Assembly: GCA_965222005.1 (NCBI GenBank) | Contig: OZ244935.1 | Span: 744,001 to 808,000 of the forward strand | From: CBDCTM01 sp965222005 | GTDB lineage: Bacteria; Bacteroidota; Bacteroidia; Chitinophagales; Saprospiraceae | DNA: 64,000 nucleotides | Direction: 5' to 3' | Shown here: piece after piece, positions 50,565 through 62,200 of the stretch | Layout of the letters: the number at the start of each line of letters is the position of its first letter | Numbering within the stretch: the first letter of the stretch is position 1 | The notes under the pieces: generated by a model | The model's input: only the letters and a program-made list of their open reading frames with translations | Database searches by the model: none | What the model was told of the DNA's origin: nothing | Position numbers and translations under genes: made by a program

Positions 50565-52313
50565 CTAATACGCAAACACCATTGGCTTGGTATCCACCAC
50601 ATGGCCATCTACCACAAGGCTGTATAAAAAGGTGCCAACGGTATGGTATCCATGCGTGTAAAGTACTTCATTGGCCCCCAGCTCTAAAGGCGCAGCGATC
50701 CGCTCCAACTCTCTGCCCTGCATATCCGTGATCCGGATAAAGGCCTCCGAATAGCGAACCGGCTCCTTCACTACATAAGTAATATGCGTCGCTTCATCGA
50801 AGGGATTGGGCCGGTTTTGTCCCAGTTCAATCGGTAGCACCTGATCTTTTGGCTCCGCTTCCTCAATACCAACGGTGGTAATGATAAACAGCTTTTCTTC
50901 CGAAAAACAACTTTCCACGCCCACATCATTTACAGCCGTTACACTCAGGTAGTGAAAGCCAAAACGCTCTGCCCCATACACTACAGTCTTGGTCCCCTGA
51001 AATGTGATGAGGGTGTCAAAATCATTCCGATCCGTACGTACTCCGAGGCGATAATGATTGTAATCAAAGGGATCGTTGACCGTAACCGTAACCACACCGC
51101 CCGACTCTTCCGAGTCGAAAGTTGGCACCTCCGGGCTAATACCGATCATGGCTGCCGCCACTCCGTTGATAGCCGTATTGCGGGACAGATAATTGAAATC
51201 GACAAAAAAGCTGTCAATGACTTGATCGCCATCAGTGTCAACTCCCAGTATGTCATCAGAAGTATGCTGGCGGTCGTGATAATCCGGGTCGGAGGCGTTG
51301 GCATTGCCATGCTCATTGGCGGAGGTGAAGCGCATAGCAGCAAAGCCGTGCTCGCGGAAGGGGATATGATCGCCGCCCCGTCCGGTACGGTCTTCAGCCG
51401 ACATCAGCGTGAGCAGCATGGGTACATTGACAAGGGGAAGGAGCATTTCCTTGTACTGCAATTTGATATAGCGGGCCAGTGCTTTGTTGCGTGAATTTTG
51501 TGAGCCGCTGGAAAACAATCGTACCTGAGTGCTATCGATGTCATTGAGGCCAGGGCAGGAAGGGGGCGAGGAGGTTTCTCCACAAATAATTCCACCGACC
51601 ACATCATTATTGAGCACCGCCTTTATGTCAATATCTTTTTGCACAGCATACAAAGCGAAAGCCTCCGCTCCAACCAAGCCCTGCTCTTCGCCGGTGGTGG
51701 CCATAAATATAACCGTCTTATTGAAGGCGAGCTGGCTCATTACCCGCGCCAATTCAATCACTAAGGCGGTGCCGGTGGCATTGTCCTCCGAACCTTCCGC
51801 CTGACAATCAACGTCGCAGGCCTGATCGCAACGGCTATCCATATGCCCTTCGATGATGAGGACAGAATGATCGTTGGGGTCGGTGCCGGGAAGTACGGCA
51901 AATACGTTGCGATGCTGAATAACACCGCAAACATCCCGGTCGAATTGGAGGTAGGAAGGTATCAAACGTCCTTCGGCACGCTGGCTAAAATCAGCAAATT
52001 TGCTGTGTGCCCAGCGGCGGGCCGCCCCGATTCCTCTCGTTGCCGAGAGGGTATCAGAAGCCGTGTTGCGGGTTTGAAAACTGCTGAGTGCAATAAGGTA
52101 AGCCTTCAAGGAGTCGGGCGAAATGGCATCGTGGATGGCACTGGCAATATCTTCGGGTAATGGAAGGGGCTGTGAAGGGAGATAGTCATTGACATCATAG
52201 TTGCCCCGCATGACTTCTTCGGCAATCGGATTGGTACTCAGTATGTTGATTTGAGCAGTGGCGATGCCAGCAGTGAGGCAACACAAGAAGAAGGGGTAGA
52301 AAAACTTTTTCAT
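50565..52313 (-). CDS. Secreted M28-family zinc aminopeptidase with T9SS type A sorting domain
   Basis: A 582-residue exported metallopeptidase. The signal peptide (MKKFFYPFFLCCLTAGIATA) is followed by an M28 catalytic domain at about 60-400. Its two-zinc ligands are visible: His157 and Asp159 in EGHMDSR, Asp177 in GSEDNATG (bridging), Glu209/Glu210 in TTGEEQG, Asp237 in LNND, and His in RQHTSDD. A fibronectin-like segment (about 405-490) and a type A T9SS sorting domain (LGQNRPNPFDEATHITY ... GTFLYSLVVDG) complete it. It should release N-terminal amino acids from peptides outside the cell or at the surface. Cysteines around EGHMDSRCDQACDVDC may form local disulfides. Confidence 0.9.
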   Translation of the reverse strand: MKKFFYPFFLCCLTAGIATAQINILSTNPIAEEVMRGNYDVNDYLPSQPLPLPEDIASAIHDAISPDSLKAYLIALSSFQTRNTASDTLSATRGIGAARRWAHSKFADFSQRAEGRLIPSYLQFDRDVCGVIQHRNVFAVLPGTDPNDHSVLIIEGHMDSRCDQACDVDCQAEGSEDNATGTALVIELARVMSQLAFNKTVIFMATTGEEQGLVGAEAFALYAVQKDIDIKAVLNNDVVGGIICGETSSPPSCPGLNDIDSTQVRLFSSGSQNSRNKALARYIKLQYKEMLLPLVNVPMLLTLMSAEDRTGRGGDHIPFREHGFAAMRFTSANEHGNANASDPDYHDRQHTSDDILGVDTDGDQVIDSFFVDFNYLSRNTAINGVAAAMIGISPEVPTFDSEESGGVVTVTVNDPFDYNHYRLGVRTDRNDFDTLITFQGTKTVVYGAERFGFHYLSVTAVNDVGVESCFSEEKLFIITTVGIEEAEPKDQVLPIELGQNRPNPFDEATHITYVVKEPVRYSEAFIRITDMQGRELERIAAPLELGANEVLYTHGYHTVGTFLYSLVVDGHVVDTKPMVFAY

Positions 52314-52465
52314 GGTGAATTTAGAAATTGGTTTTGTTAAAAATACAATTTTGTCAGCTTTTGAAAGAAGCGCCAGTCCTTTTTCTGTTTTCGGGCATTC
52401 CTTTCCCGGGCATTTGAAAATATTTACCTTGCGTATTATATTGCTTGTTTTTATAATGTAATCGA

Positions 52466-53809
52466 ATGGACTACTTGAATTTTCGCTTTCCCTGGCTTTA
52501 TGCCGGTCTCATCGGGCTGAGCTTATCTCTCATTGCTTGCCGTACCACCAAGCCAAGTACCCAAACCTTGAGGCATCAAATTGAGACCTCTCCTGTTTTC
52601 AATCAAGCCTTCACAGGTTTTGCTCTTTTCGATCCCGCCACACAACGCACTCTTTATCAACACAATGCCGACAAATACTTTACACCTGCTTCAAATACAA
52701 AGATTTTCACCCTCTATACCTGTTTGAACATTTTGGGCGACTCGCTTAGAGCGCTTCAGTATTATACTACCAACGATTCTCTGATCTTTACCGGCACCGG
52801 CGATCCTTCCTTTTTGCACCCCTATTTACCAGAAGCAGGCAAGCCGCTTGATTTTTTACGCAGCCAACCGCAAAATTTGTACTACTGTAGTGCCAATTTC
52901 CAGGAGCCACCTTTTGGCCCCGGCTGGGCTTGGGATGATTATCCTTATTACTATCAGGCTGAAAAGTCGGCTTTCCCCATCCACGGGAATGTAGTACGAA
53001 TACAATGGAAAGCCGACTCTTCCGATTATCGGATAGAACCTGCCCTTTTTAAAAAGCAGGTAGTAAGGGATAGTTTGCTCGGCGGCTCAAGTACTCGTTT
53101 CCGAAGGCTGATTGACCAAAATCGGTTTCTGTTCAATGGCCACCCGCCAGCGGCCAGAGGTTACGAAAAAGAATTGCCTTTCAAATATTCCGACAGCCTT
53201 TTTGTTCGCCTGCTTGGGGATGTGGTGGAACGGGAAGTGGTGCATTTGAAACAGTGCCCGGCGATCGATAAGCGCTACAAAGTTTTGACCTCTTTGCCGG
53301 TAGATACGGTATATACCTTAATGATGCAGCTTAGTGACAACTTCATTGCCGAGCAATTGTTGTTGGTTTGTTCATCTCAGCTTTTCGATACGCTCAGCAG
53401 CCGGATGGCGATTGATTATGCCAAGCAAAGCCTTTTGCATGACTTGCCCGACGAACCCATCTGGGTGGACGGCTCGGGCCTATCACGCTACAACCTGTTT
53501 ACACCGCGCAGTATAGTGGCTTTATTGCACAAGCTATATCAAGAGGTTCCCGTAGAGCGCTTGTGGCGCATCTTTCCTGCTGGTGGCCGCTCGGGCACTA
53601 TTCGCTATTGGTACGGAGGGCTGACAAAGCCCTATGTATTTGCCAAAACAGGTACACTGACCAATAAGCATTGTTTGAGTGGGTACATTAAAACCAAGCA
53701 GGGCCGGGTGCTGATATTCAGTTTTATGCACAACAATTTCATAGCCGGTTCAAGGGAATATAAGAAGGAGATGGAAAAGGTGCTATTGAACATTTATTCG
53801 AATTATTGA
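52466..53809 (+). CDS. D-Ala-D-Ala carboxypeptidase/endopeptidase lipoprotein (S13, PBP4-type)
   Basis: A 447-residue S13-family penicillin-binding protein that trims or hydrolyses murein cross-links in the periplasm. The signal peptide ends in the lipobox LIAC (Cys25), so it is a lipoprotein. Motifs: TPASNTKIF with the acyl-enzyme Ser76 and Lys79, SDNFIAEQL as the SxN box, and FAKTGTLTNKHCLSGYI as the KTG box. The S13-specific insert lies between the first two boxes. E. coli DacB has about 477 residues, so length is normal. The gene is monocistronic, divergent from the M28 peptidase, with an AT-rich 152-bp upstream region. Confidence 0.9.
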   Translation: MDYLNFRFPWLYAGLIGLSLSLIACRTTKPSTQTLRHQIETSPVFNQAFTGFALFDPATQRTLYQHNADKYFTPASNTKIFTLYTCLNILGDSLRALQYYTTNDSLIFTGTGDPSFLHPYLPEAGKPLDFLRSQPQNLYYCSANFQEPPFGPGWAWDDYPYYYQAEKSAFPIHGNVVRIQWKADSSDYRIEPALFKKQVVRDSLLGGSSTRFRRLIDQNRFLFNGHPPAARGYEKELPFKYSDSLFVRLLGDVVEREVVHLKQCPAIDKRYKVLTSLPVDTVYTLMMQLSDNFIAEQLLLVCSSQLFDTLSSRMAIDYAKQSLLHDLPDEPIWVDGSGLSRYNLFTPRSIVALLHKLYQEVPVERLWRIFPAGGRSGTIRYWYGGLTKPYVFAKTGTLTNKHCLSGYIKTKQGRVLIFSFMHNNFIAGSREYKKEMEKVLLNIYSNY

Positions 53810-54073
53810 TTCATTAATAAAAGAATTGGAATCGTTTTTGAAATATCCCTTCTTAGAACATTCAAAATAATTTTTTGAACAATACTTATGAAAGTAGGCC
53901 GGGGTGAATTGATGTGTAAGTTTTAACACGGTTGACACAGGCCTCGGATCTCTCATTTTCGGCATTTTTAGTACCATATCAAGCCAATAAACTCACCAAA
54001 TAAGATGATTTTTTCTGAATTGCCTCTTTGAGGCATGCTTGTTTTATTAATCACTATTACGAAAAAAGATTAG

Positions 54074-55432
54074 ATGGCTACTTTAGGACAGATTTTTAGA
54101 AACACCTCGGCTACCGATAAGGCCGTCAAGCTCAATGAAAATATATATGAAGCTTTGCTTCTCAAAGAGGCTAATTTGGCTGTGGTAGGCTTGGGTTATG
54201 TGGGCCTTCCGGTGGCACTTGAGTTTGCAAAACATTACTCCGTTATCGGCTTTGACATCAATAAGGAAAAGGTCAGCAGGATGAAAGAAGGGCACGATCC
54301 TTCCGGAGAATTGCTTGCATCACATTTTGAAAACAAAATGATCCGGTTCCACTTTGAGGAGGCTGCCTTGAGAGATGCCCGCTTCTATGTGGTAGCGGTG
54401 CCCACACCGATCGATGAATTCAATCAGCCCGATTTACGTGCTTTGAAGGGAGCGACTACTTGTGTAGCCAAGGTACTCAAGAAAGGAGACTATGTAGTGT
54501 TTGAATCTACCGTGTACCCAGGTTGTACCGAAGAAGTTTGTGTAGAAATACTCGAAAAAATATCCGGCCTCAAACTGAATGAGGACTTTAAGGTGGGCTA
54601 CTCTCCGGAACGCATTAACCCGGGTGATAAAAAAAATACCATTGACCAAATAGTAAAAGTAGTATCCGGAAGTGATGAGCAGGCATTGGAAAATATCGCC
54701 AATGTGTACAACAGCATCATCCAGGCAGGTGTACACAAAGCGCCCAGCATCAAAGTGGCTGAAGCAGCTAAAATAGTAGAAAATACACAGCGCGATGTCA
54801 ATATTGCTCTGATGAACGAGCTGTCGATGATTTTTAACAAAATGGATATCAATACCTATGATGTATTGGAAGCGGCCGGCACCAAATGGAATTTTCTGAA
54901 ATTCTATCCCGGCCTGGTGGGAGGCCATTGTATAGGTGTGGACCCTTACTATCTGATCCAAAAGGCCATTCGAGTAGGCCACAACCCGATTCTCATTTCT
55001 GCGGGGCGCAGCATCAATGACCGGATGCCGCTTACACTGGCCCAGCTAATTTTCCGCCACCTCAAAGCAATCGGGAAGAGCCCGCAATTGGCGCGCATCC
55101 TTGTAAAAGGCATTACCTTCAAGGAGAATGTAACAGATATCCGCAACTCAAAAGCTGCTGACCTGATCCTTGCCCTCCGGCTACAATGTCCCTCAGTGGA
55201 TGTGGAAGATCCTATTGCCGATCCTAAAGAGGTACGCATGGAATATGGTGTTGATCTATGTCCCAAGCTTGGCGAACAATACGATGTGGTAGTGGTGGCT
55301 GTAAGTCACGAAAGCTATTATCAACTCGGAGAGGATTACTATCAGCGGATCACAGGCCCGGATGCTGCCATATTTGACATCAAGGGCATCTTGCGCGGAC
55401 AAATCAAGGGATTGACCTATTACTCCCTATAA
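54074..55432 (+). CDS. Nucleotide-sugar dehydrogenase (UDP-HexNAc/UDP-Glc 6-dehydrogenase family)
   Basis: A 452-residue UDP-glucose/GDP-mannose dehydrogenase family enzyme that oxidises the C6 hydroxyl of a nucleotide sugar to a uronic acid using NAD+. The N-terminal Rossmann motif VVGLGYVGLPVA (37-48) is clear. STVYPGCTEEV, GYSPERINPGDK and the catalytic-cysteine segment GLVGGHCIGVDPYYL (Cys286) are present. The GYSPERINPGD sequence and overall pattern are closest to the UDP-N-acetyl-galactosamine/mannosamine branch (TviB/WecC-like), but the substrate is inferred. It probably supplies capsule or O-antigen precursors; no other polysaccharide genes are in the window. Confidence 0.88.
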   Translation: MATLGQIFRNTSATDKAVKLNENIYEALLLKEANLAVVGLGYVGLPVALEFAKHYSVIGFDINKEKVSRMKEGHDPSGELLASHFENKMIRFHFEEAALRDARFYVVAVPTPIDEFNQPDLRALKGATTCVAKVLKKGDYVVFESTVYPGCTEEVCVEILEKISGLKLNEDFKVGYSPERINPGDKKNTIDQIVKVVSGSDEQALENIANVYNSIIQAGVHKAPSIKVAEAAKIVENTQRDVNIALMNELSMIFNKMDINTYDVLEAAGTKWNFLKFYPGLVGGHCIGVDPYYLIQKAIRVGHNPILISAGRSINDRMPLTLAQLIFRHLKAIGKSPQLARILVKGITFKENVTDIRNSKAADLILALRLQCPSVDVEDPIADPKEVRMEYGVDLCPKLGEQYDVVVVAVSHESYYQLGEDYYQRITGPDAAIFDIKGILRGQIKGLTYYSL

Positions 55433-55461
55433 ATAATAGCAGCATGGGTGTAAGTCTTTGG

Positions 55462-56229
55462 TCACCGGTCAAAGGTTTGCACCAATTTTGCTCCATCAAA
55501 AAAGGCCAGTCCGGTCGCCTCCCCTGCCACACTTACACTGGCAAGATAGCCTGCCGCCGGCTCAAAGCTATACACATAATAAACAGGAGCTTCCAATACC
55601 TGCACCGCTTGACCAGAGCCTTCGAGCAAATGCTCACCATCGGCCGTATCCAACTCCGACAAACCATCTACCAGGCCCACCCCTACTGCTTTTAGCACCG
55701 CCTCTTTTCGAGTCCAGAAGGTAAAGAACCGCTGCGTGGCGCTGGCCTGTTTGAGCTGATCTTTTTCCTGAGGGGAGAAATAATCTTTAACTATATCTTC
55801 GAGCAAGGGATCGGCATTTACGGGCTCTACATCAATACCTATCGGTTGGTGATATTGAAAGGCAAGCATGACCATCTGGCCAGCGTGCGAAAGGTTGAAC
55901 TGCAAAGCACCCGATCCGTTTTTCATTAGTGGCTTTCCGCCTTTTGCTGCTTCAATGTCAATTTCATGTAGAGAACGATCGGTGTATTTGGCCAGCAATA
56001 GTTTGAGCAGGAAACGCCCGGCAATGAAGCGCAGCCAGTCTTCTGCCTTCCGAAACTTTTGAGCGCGTTGCCGTTCGGCAGAACTCAACAACTCCCAGCA
56101 TTTAGCCATCGATTTATCATCCGTCTGGTCAAGTGCCAGCCGCCACACATGCGCCTGATTCGGTGTGAGTGCGAGCCAGGCATTTTGCCAGTTTTGAGGT
56201 ACAATGTTTTTACAGGTGATTCGCTTCAT
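55462..56229 (-). CDS. 4'-phosphopantetheinyl transferase, Sfp-type
   Basis: A 255-residue transferase that moves phosphopantetheine from CoA to the conserved serine of carrier domains. Motifs of the Sfp class: FNLSHAG (111-117), GIDVE (131-135, Mg2+ ligands Asp133 and Glu135) and FWTRKEAVLKA (171-181). At about 255 residues it is longer than AcpS-type enzymes, which fits activation of PKS/NRPS carriers. The ATG at 56229 is preferred over a TTG 12 bp upstream. It overlaps the 3' end of the PKS-NRPS gene by 20 bp (56210-56229), so it is translationally coupled and almost certainly dedicated to it. Confidence 0.92.
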   Translation of the reverse strand: MKRITCKNIVPQNWQNAWLALTPNQAHVWRLALDQTDDKSMAKCWELLSSAERQRAQKFRKAEDWLRFIAGRFLLKLLLAKYTDRSLHEIDIEAAKGGKPLMKNGSGALQFNLSHAGQMVMLAFQYHQPIGIDVEPVNADPLLEDIVKDYFSPQEKDQLKQASATQRFFTFWTRKEAVLKAVGVGLVDGLSELDTADGEHLLEGSGQAVQVLEAPVYYVYSFEPAAGYLASVSVAGEATGLAFFDGAKLVQTFDR

Positions 56230-59200
56230 CTGCTTTTTCAATTTTTTGAAAAGTGTGTAAATGATCGGTGTCGTTTGGTGAATGGTTGTCAGCGCAGAAG
56301 TTGTCTATCTGGTTTAAACAAGCTTGCAGGATTTCCGCGAAAGCTTTGCCATGGGGTGGATTGAACAGGTTGAGGTGGTCGCCCGGTACTTCATGAAGCT
56401 CTATTCCCTTTTTGGCAAAAGGCTTCCACCCCAGGTATTCGAAATCCTGCACATAAAAGCGTTGATCCTTTGCTCTGAACAGATGGATCTTGCCATCGTA
56501 TGGAGAGAGGCGATAGTTTTCAAATGCCTTTTGGTTCATGCGATCGACCAGGGCTTCATAGTCGGTGGAAATTCCATTTTTGCTGAGTTCTTTCTGCTCA
56601 CCTTTAGTAAGCCGCCATTTCCAGCGGCGATATCTACGTTGCAGCGTGTTCGATTTGTACTTCAAATTGGTGATCGGCTCTTTAGCTAAAAGAGATAGAT
56701 TCCAGCTTACCTTCTTGCCCAGGGTAGCCAGCTGTTGGTAGTAGGATTGCTCTTCGCCCGCCACATTGGCCCGCACTACGGTATCAAATACACCCAGCAT
56801 AGCCACTTCCTTGCCTTTTTGCTTTAGCTGCTTGGCCATCTCAAAGGCGATCAGCCCCCCGAATGAATAACCTGCCAGAGCATAAGGCCCGTTTGGATTT
56901 TGCTTCAGAATTTCAGAAATATAGTGCGCAGCGATATCCTCTATGCGATCCAATGGAGGAGCTTCGCCGTCCAATCCGCGTGCCTGCAAAGCATATATCG
57001 GCTGCTCGGCGTCCATGTATTGAGCCAGCGTCTGAAACATCAATACGTGCAATCCGGCTCCATGCACCAAGTAAATGGGAAGCCGGCTGCCACTGCTTTT
57101 TATGGGGATCAACGAGTTGCTTTTGTACTGCCCGTTGGAATGATCGATCAGGTAGCTGAGCGAACGGATGGTTGGATTTTCCAGCAGGCTGGCAAGAGGA
57201 AGACGGCTACCCGTAGCTTTCGCAATGGCCGCCATCATTTTTACAGCGATCAGCGAATGGCCGCCCAGGTCAAAGAAGTTATCTTTTACGCCAATAGGCT
57301 CCACATTAAGCAGCGCTGACCAGATTTTCAGGAGTAATCTCTCCGTTTTTGTAGAAGGAGCCAGATAGCCACTTTCCAGCTCATCTCTGCTATAAACCGG
57401 GACGGGCAGGCGCTTGCGATCTACCTTCAGGGTAGCGGTCAGGGGGAATGCCTCCATCTCTACAAAGGCAGATGGGAGCATATATTCCGGCAGTTGTTTT
57501 TTTAAATAAAATCGCAAAACCCTGGTGTCCAGTTCAAACCCTTCTTCCAAAATCACGTAAGCCACCAGCCTTTTGTCCTCTTCTTTATCCTCTCTCACAA
57601 TCACTACATTCTCCCGGATGCCGTCATATTGACTGAGTAAAGCTTCAATCTCTCCCAGCTCGATCCGGAAGCCGCGCAATTTCACCTGATGGTCGGCCCG
57701 GCCCATGAAGTCGATATCACCATCCTCTCGGTACCGCCCCAAATCGCCGCTACGATAGAGCCGCGGCGACTTATCGGGGGCAAAAGGATTAGGTACGAAT
57801 TTCTCATTGTTCAGTGTAGGCCGTTTGAAATACCCGCCGGGCGCCACACCCACACCGCCTACATAAATCTCTCCCGTTACACCTATCGGCACCGGCTGCA
57901 TATACCGATCGAGGATATACACCTGGACATTGTACAAAGGCCAGCCCACCGGCTCATAGCCCGATATAGTTAAAGGTTCTTGGGCCACCTCATCCAGATT
58001 GCGAACGGTGGTATAAATGGTGGTTTCGGAAGGGCCGTAGGCATTGAACAGCCTGCTGCAGCGCTCCCGCAGCGCAATAGCCATCGGCCTTGTGATCCCT
58101 TCTCCTACACTTACTACCGTCATGCCGGCTTGCCCCTCCCAACCAGCACTCAGCAACAATCGCCACGTGGCTGGTGTAGCCTGCATATAGCTGATCCCTG
58201 ATTTTCGGATACGTTCTTTGAGTAAAAAGCCATCAACCACCTCTTCCTGGCTGGCAATCACCACCTGGCTGCCGATAAAAAGGGGCATGAAAAAATCCTG
58301 TACCGATGGGTCGAATGAAACCGAAGCTACGCTCAACAGCACATGCTCGGGGGTGTAAGCCTTGGCTGCTATCATAGCGAGGTGATGGTCCACCACTGCA
58401 TAGTGCGGGATGATCACCCCTTTGGGCCTGCCTGTGGAGCCAGAGGTATAAATGATGTATGCTGATACAGTGCTATCTGTCAAAAAATCCGGATTTTCTG
58501 TAGGCAGCACTCTCAGCTCGGCTTCTGTTTTTTCCAGACAAATGATTTCTTTTGGCCCCTCTGGCAAGCGGTGCATCAGCCTTTCATGGGTAAGCAATAC
58601 GCGCGCCTCCGCATCTTGCAGGATCACCCGCAGCCGATCTGGCGGATTAGCCGGATCAAGGGGAACATAGATGCCACCAGCTTTCAAAATGGCTAATAAA
58701 CCAAGAAGTAGATCTACCGAGCGCTCCATATAAATACCTACAAAGTCGCCCTTTTTCACTGCCCGCCGATGGAGTAGCTGCGCCAATTGGTTGGCCTGCT
58801 CATTTAGCTGGCGATAGCTCAGCGATGTTTCACCCGATTGCACAGCGATGCGATGGGGTGTTTGAGCAGCCTGCTTTTCGATGAGTTGATGGACGCACTG
58901 ATCTGCCGGGTAGGGATGGTCCGTGGCGACCCAATCGTTGAGCAATAGCTGGCGTTCGTGAGCGGTGAGGAGGTCGAGTTTGCCAATCGGTGTTTCCGGC
59001 TGCCGGAGCAGGCTTTCTATCAAAACTTCAAACTCCTGCAATCGCCGTTGGATAGTAGTTTTGTCAAACAAGTCAGTATTGTAGGTCCACTCCAGATCAA
59101 TGCCCGCCTCCCCAACTTTCATATTTACAAAAATGTCGAAAGTCTCATATTTTCTGATGATCGGATTGAGCTGCACCTCCAGATCGGTAAATTGCTGCAG

Positions 59201-62200
59201 CTCCATTTCCGAATCCATATTGAATAGAATCGAAATGATCGGTTGCCGACTCGGATCGCGCTGCAATTTCAGTCGCTTGACGAGAGAACCGAGGGTATAG
59301 TGCTGATGATCGAAGGCGTCCAGCACTTTGGCTCTGATGGTTTTGAGAAAAGCGGAAAAGGGCTGGCTGCCGACTGCCTTCACACGCACCGGCAAGAGGC
59401 TGACGCCATGCGCTACAGTATCCTGGTTGCCGGCGATACTTTGCCCTGCTGCCACCAGCCCCAATACAAAATCTTCCTGCCCCGACAGTCGGTGTAGCAA
59501 ACTGCTGAAGGCTGCATAAAGCATAACAAATAAGGTGCTGCCTTCCTTTGCAGCCAGCGCTTTCAATCTTTGAAGTTGGTCGGTGGAAAGCGTGATTTTT
59601 TCAAAAGCGGCATTGTAGGTTTTTACAGAAGGGCGCCGGTGATCGGTTGGCAGCTCCAGTACCGGCACACCATCTGCAAATTGAGCCGCCCAATATTCTC
59701 CAGCTTCTGCCTGCTCTTCTGAGGCAGCCTGTTGCTCGGCAGCAAATTCACTCAACTGCTTGGCTACGGCCAGCCGGGCTGGCCGACCTTCACAAGCTGC
59801 CGAATACAATTCCCCCAGATCCCGAGCCAAGATCCCGCAAGACCAACCGTCAGCAATGCCGTGATGCACCGTGAGTATGAGTCGATGCAACTTGGCTTGA
59901 AGTCGTATGATACTTGCCCGGATCAATGGCCCGGAAAACAGGTCCAGGGGGATAGTCATTTCTTTTTCGAGTAATTGGCTTATTTCCTGCTGGCGCTCTT
60001 CCTCTGAGCACTCCGACAGGTCAGTCAGGGGAATATCAATAAGTAGCGAAGGGCGAATATGCTGGACGGTTTTGCGCTGGTCAAAATAGGTGCGGAGCGC
60101 TTCATGGCGATCGATGAGCTGATGGATAGCGTGGCGAAGCGAGTCAATCTGTAGCTCGCCTTTGAGTACAATATCACTGGACAAATTGTAGGCAGCGGCA
60201 GCTTCATCGCCCAGCTGCTGTTCGACCCACACTTCCTTTTGGCCTTCTGTCAGTGGGATGTTTTCTTTCAGCAAATCTAGCTTTTGCTTTCCATTGGTGG
60301 AAGATAGCGCAGCCCTGTTGGGTGGTGGTACAAGGAAGTGCTCCATTTCCGATTCTCTCACATTGATCTTGAAAAACCCGGCAGTTTGCATTTCCCGAAT
60401 GCTCTCCTCAATGGCTTCATAGGTAAACTGAAGGTCTTCTTCTGTATGCGCTGCAGAGAGTAAGGCGGCCTTTTCCAGCCAGTGAACGCCTTTTAGTTTT
60501 AAAAAATAGAAAAACAACCGCGCCAGAGGATTTGTATCCATCACTTTGATGGAAATAATAGAGGCGGTGGATGCCAGCTGTAAGGGTACTTTACTGTGCT
60601 CGAATAAATCTTTGAGGCGATTGGCGAAGCGAGCTGTTTTGGCATTCAACTCATCAAAGAGTGTAGCTCCCTGCTTCTTGATCTCACTGAGAGCAGCAAA
60701 GGAGGCTGCCAAACTGAGCGGATGCTTTACAAAGGTGCCGCCAAAAAAGGTGACACCTGCCTCCGGAAAGCTATCGTCTCCGTAGCGCCATTGACCGCCG
60801 TCAAAGCAATCCATAAACCGGGACTTGCCAGCTACGGCCGCCATCGGTAAGCCCCCTGATATTATTTTGCCATACGCTACGAGGTCTGCTTCCACGCCAT
60901 ACCATTCCTGCGCACCGCGCATCGCCAGCCGGAAGCCGGTGATCATCTCATCAAAAATGAGCGCAATGTCTTCCTCCTGCGTGAGTCGGCGTATCTGATG
61001 TAGCAATTCACGAGGCTGGCGTTGTGGGAAATTGGGCTGGATTGGTTCGATGAGTACAGCCGCCAGTTCGTCGGTATGCACACGAATTTTCTCCAGCACA
61101 TCAGGATCATCATAATCTAAAACAAGGACATTTTCGACCAAAAATTCAGGAATGCCGGGGGCTATAGGTATGGCTTTGGAGTGGCCATTCCAGCTAACGG
61201 CCCGCACCAACAACTCATCGGCAATGCCGTGATAATCGCCTTCAAATACAGCGATCCGGTCCTTGCCGGTAGCAGTGCGGGCAGCCCGGATAGCAGCCGA
61301 AACCGCCTCTGAGCCAGTATTGACCAAGGTGGCCCGATCCATACCGGAGAGCTCACAAAGCAGCTTGGCCACTTGGGAGGCGAGCGGCGTGTTGATGCCC
61401 AGCTCGAAGCCTTTGGAAGTTTGGGCTCGTATTGCTTCTCTTACAAAGTCTGGGCTATGGCCAAACAGGCTAATGCCAAAAGACATGCGGTAATCCACAT
61501 ATTCGTTTCCATCGATGTCCCAAATTTTAGAGCCTTGCGAATGATCCACCGCTATTTGGTATATCATATCTTTCCACAGCCGGTTGAACCCGACAATGGA
61601 GCGCGGATCGGCAAGGTGAGAACGTTGCTGCTGCGCTAATTGCTGAGAACTTTTGGTGCGAGCTGTGTACTGCTCGATCAGCTGCGCCAAATAGCGCCCT
61701 TGCTGTTCATTGAGCCCCTCTTCTTTCTTTGCATCAATAGATTTCCAGGGGCCATGTGCTTTTTGCCCTTTCTCCAGCTTCACGAAATCCTGTTCTTCAA
61801 CAGCGGCTGCAGGTTTTGCTACCTTCTCGTCCTCTTTTTGGGAAAGCTCTTTTTCTTGTGTACGCAGCCGGTTGGTATGGACGGAGGTATTGCCAACTTT
61901 TTGCCGGGGCTTGTTGAGCAATTTGAGCTGCTGTTCCATCAATCGCAACTGCCTTTCAACGATTGCTTCTACAGAACCTCCGGCCCATTGAATCGCTGCG
62001 GGCTCCTCGGTTTGTTTCTGTATTGGCTCAACAAACTCAGCCTCAAGGGGAGTTGCTGGCCGGACTTCAACTTCATTGGCCGAAGCCAGCTCATCCTGCA
62101 GAGCAGAGGCCGGTAGCAGGCCATCCACCAGTTGAGCCAGGGAAGCCAGATTGGGGGCATCCTCAAAAAGTTGTCGAAAACTGATTTTTACTTTGAGCTG

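Noticed and set aside
54021..54035. Small hairpin TGCCTC-TTT-GAGGCA before the sugar dehydrogenase as a terminator or riboswitch
   Set aside because: The 6-bp stem is too short and isolated to support either claim.
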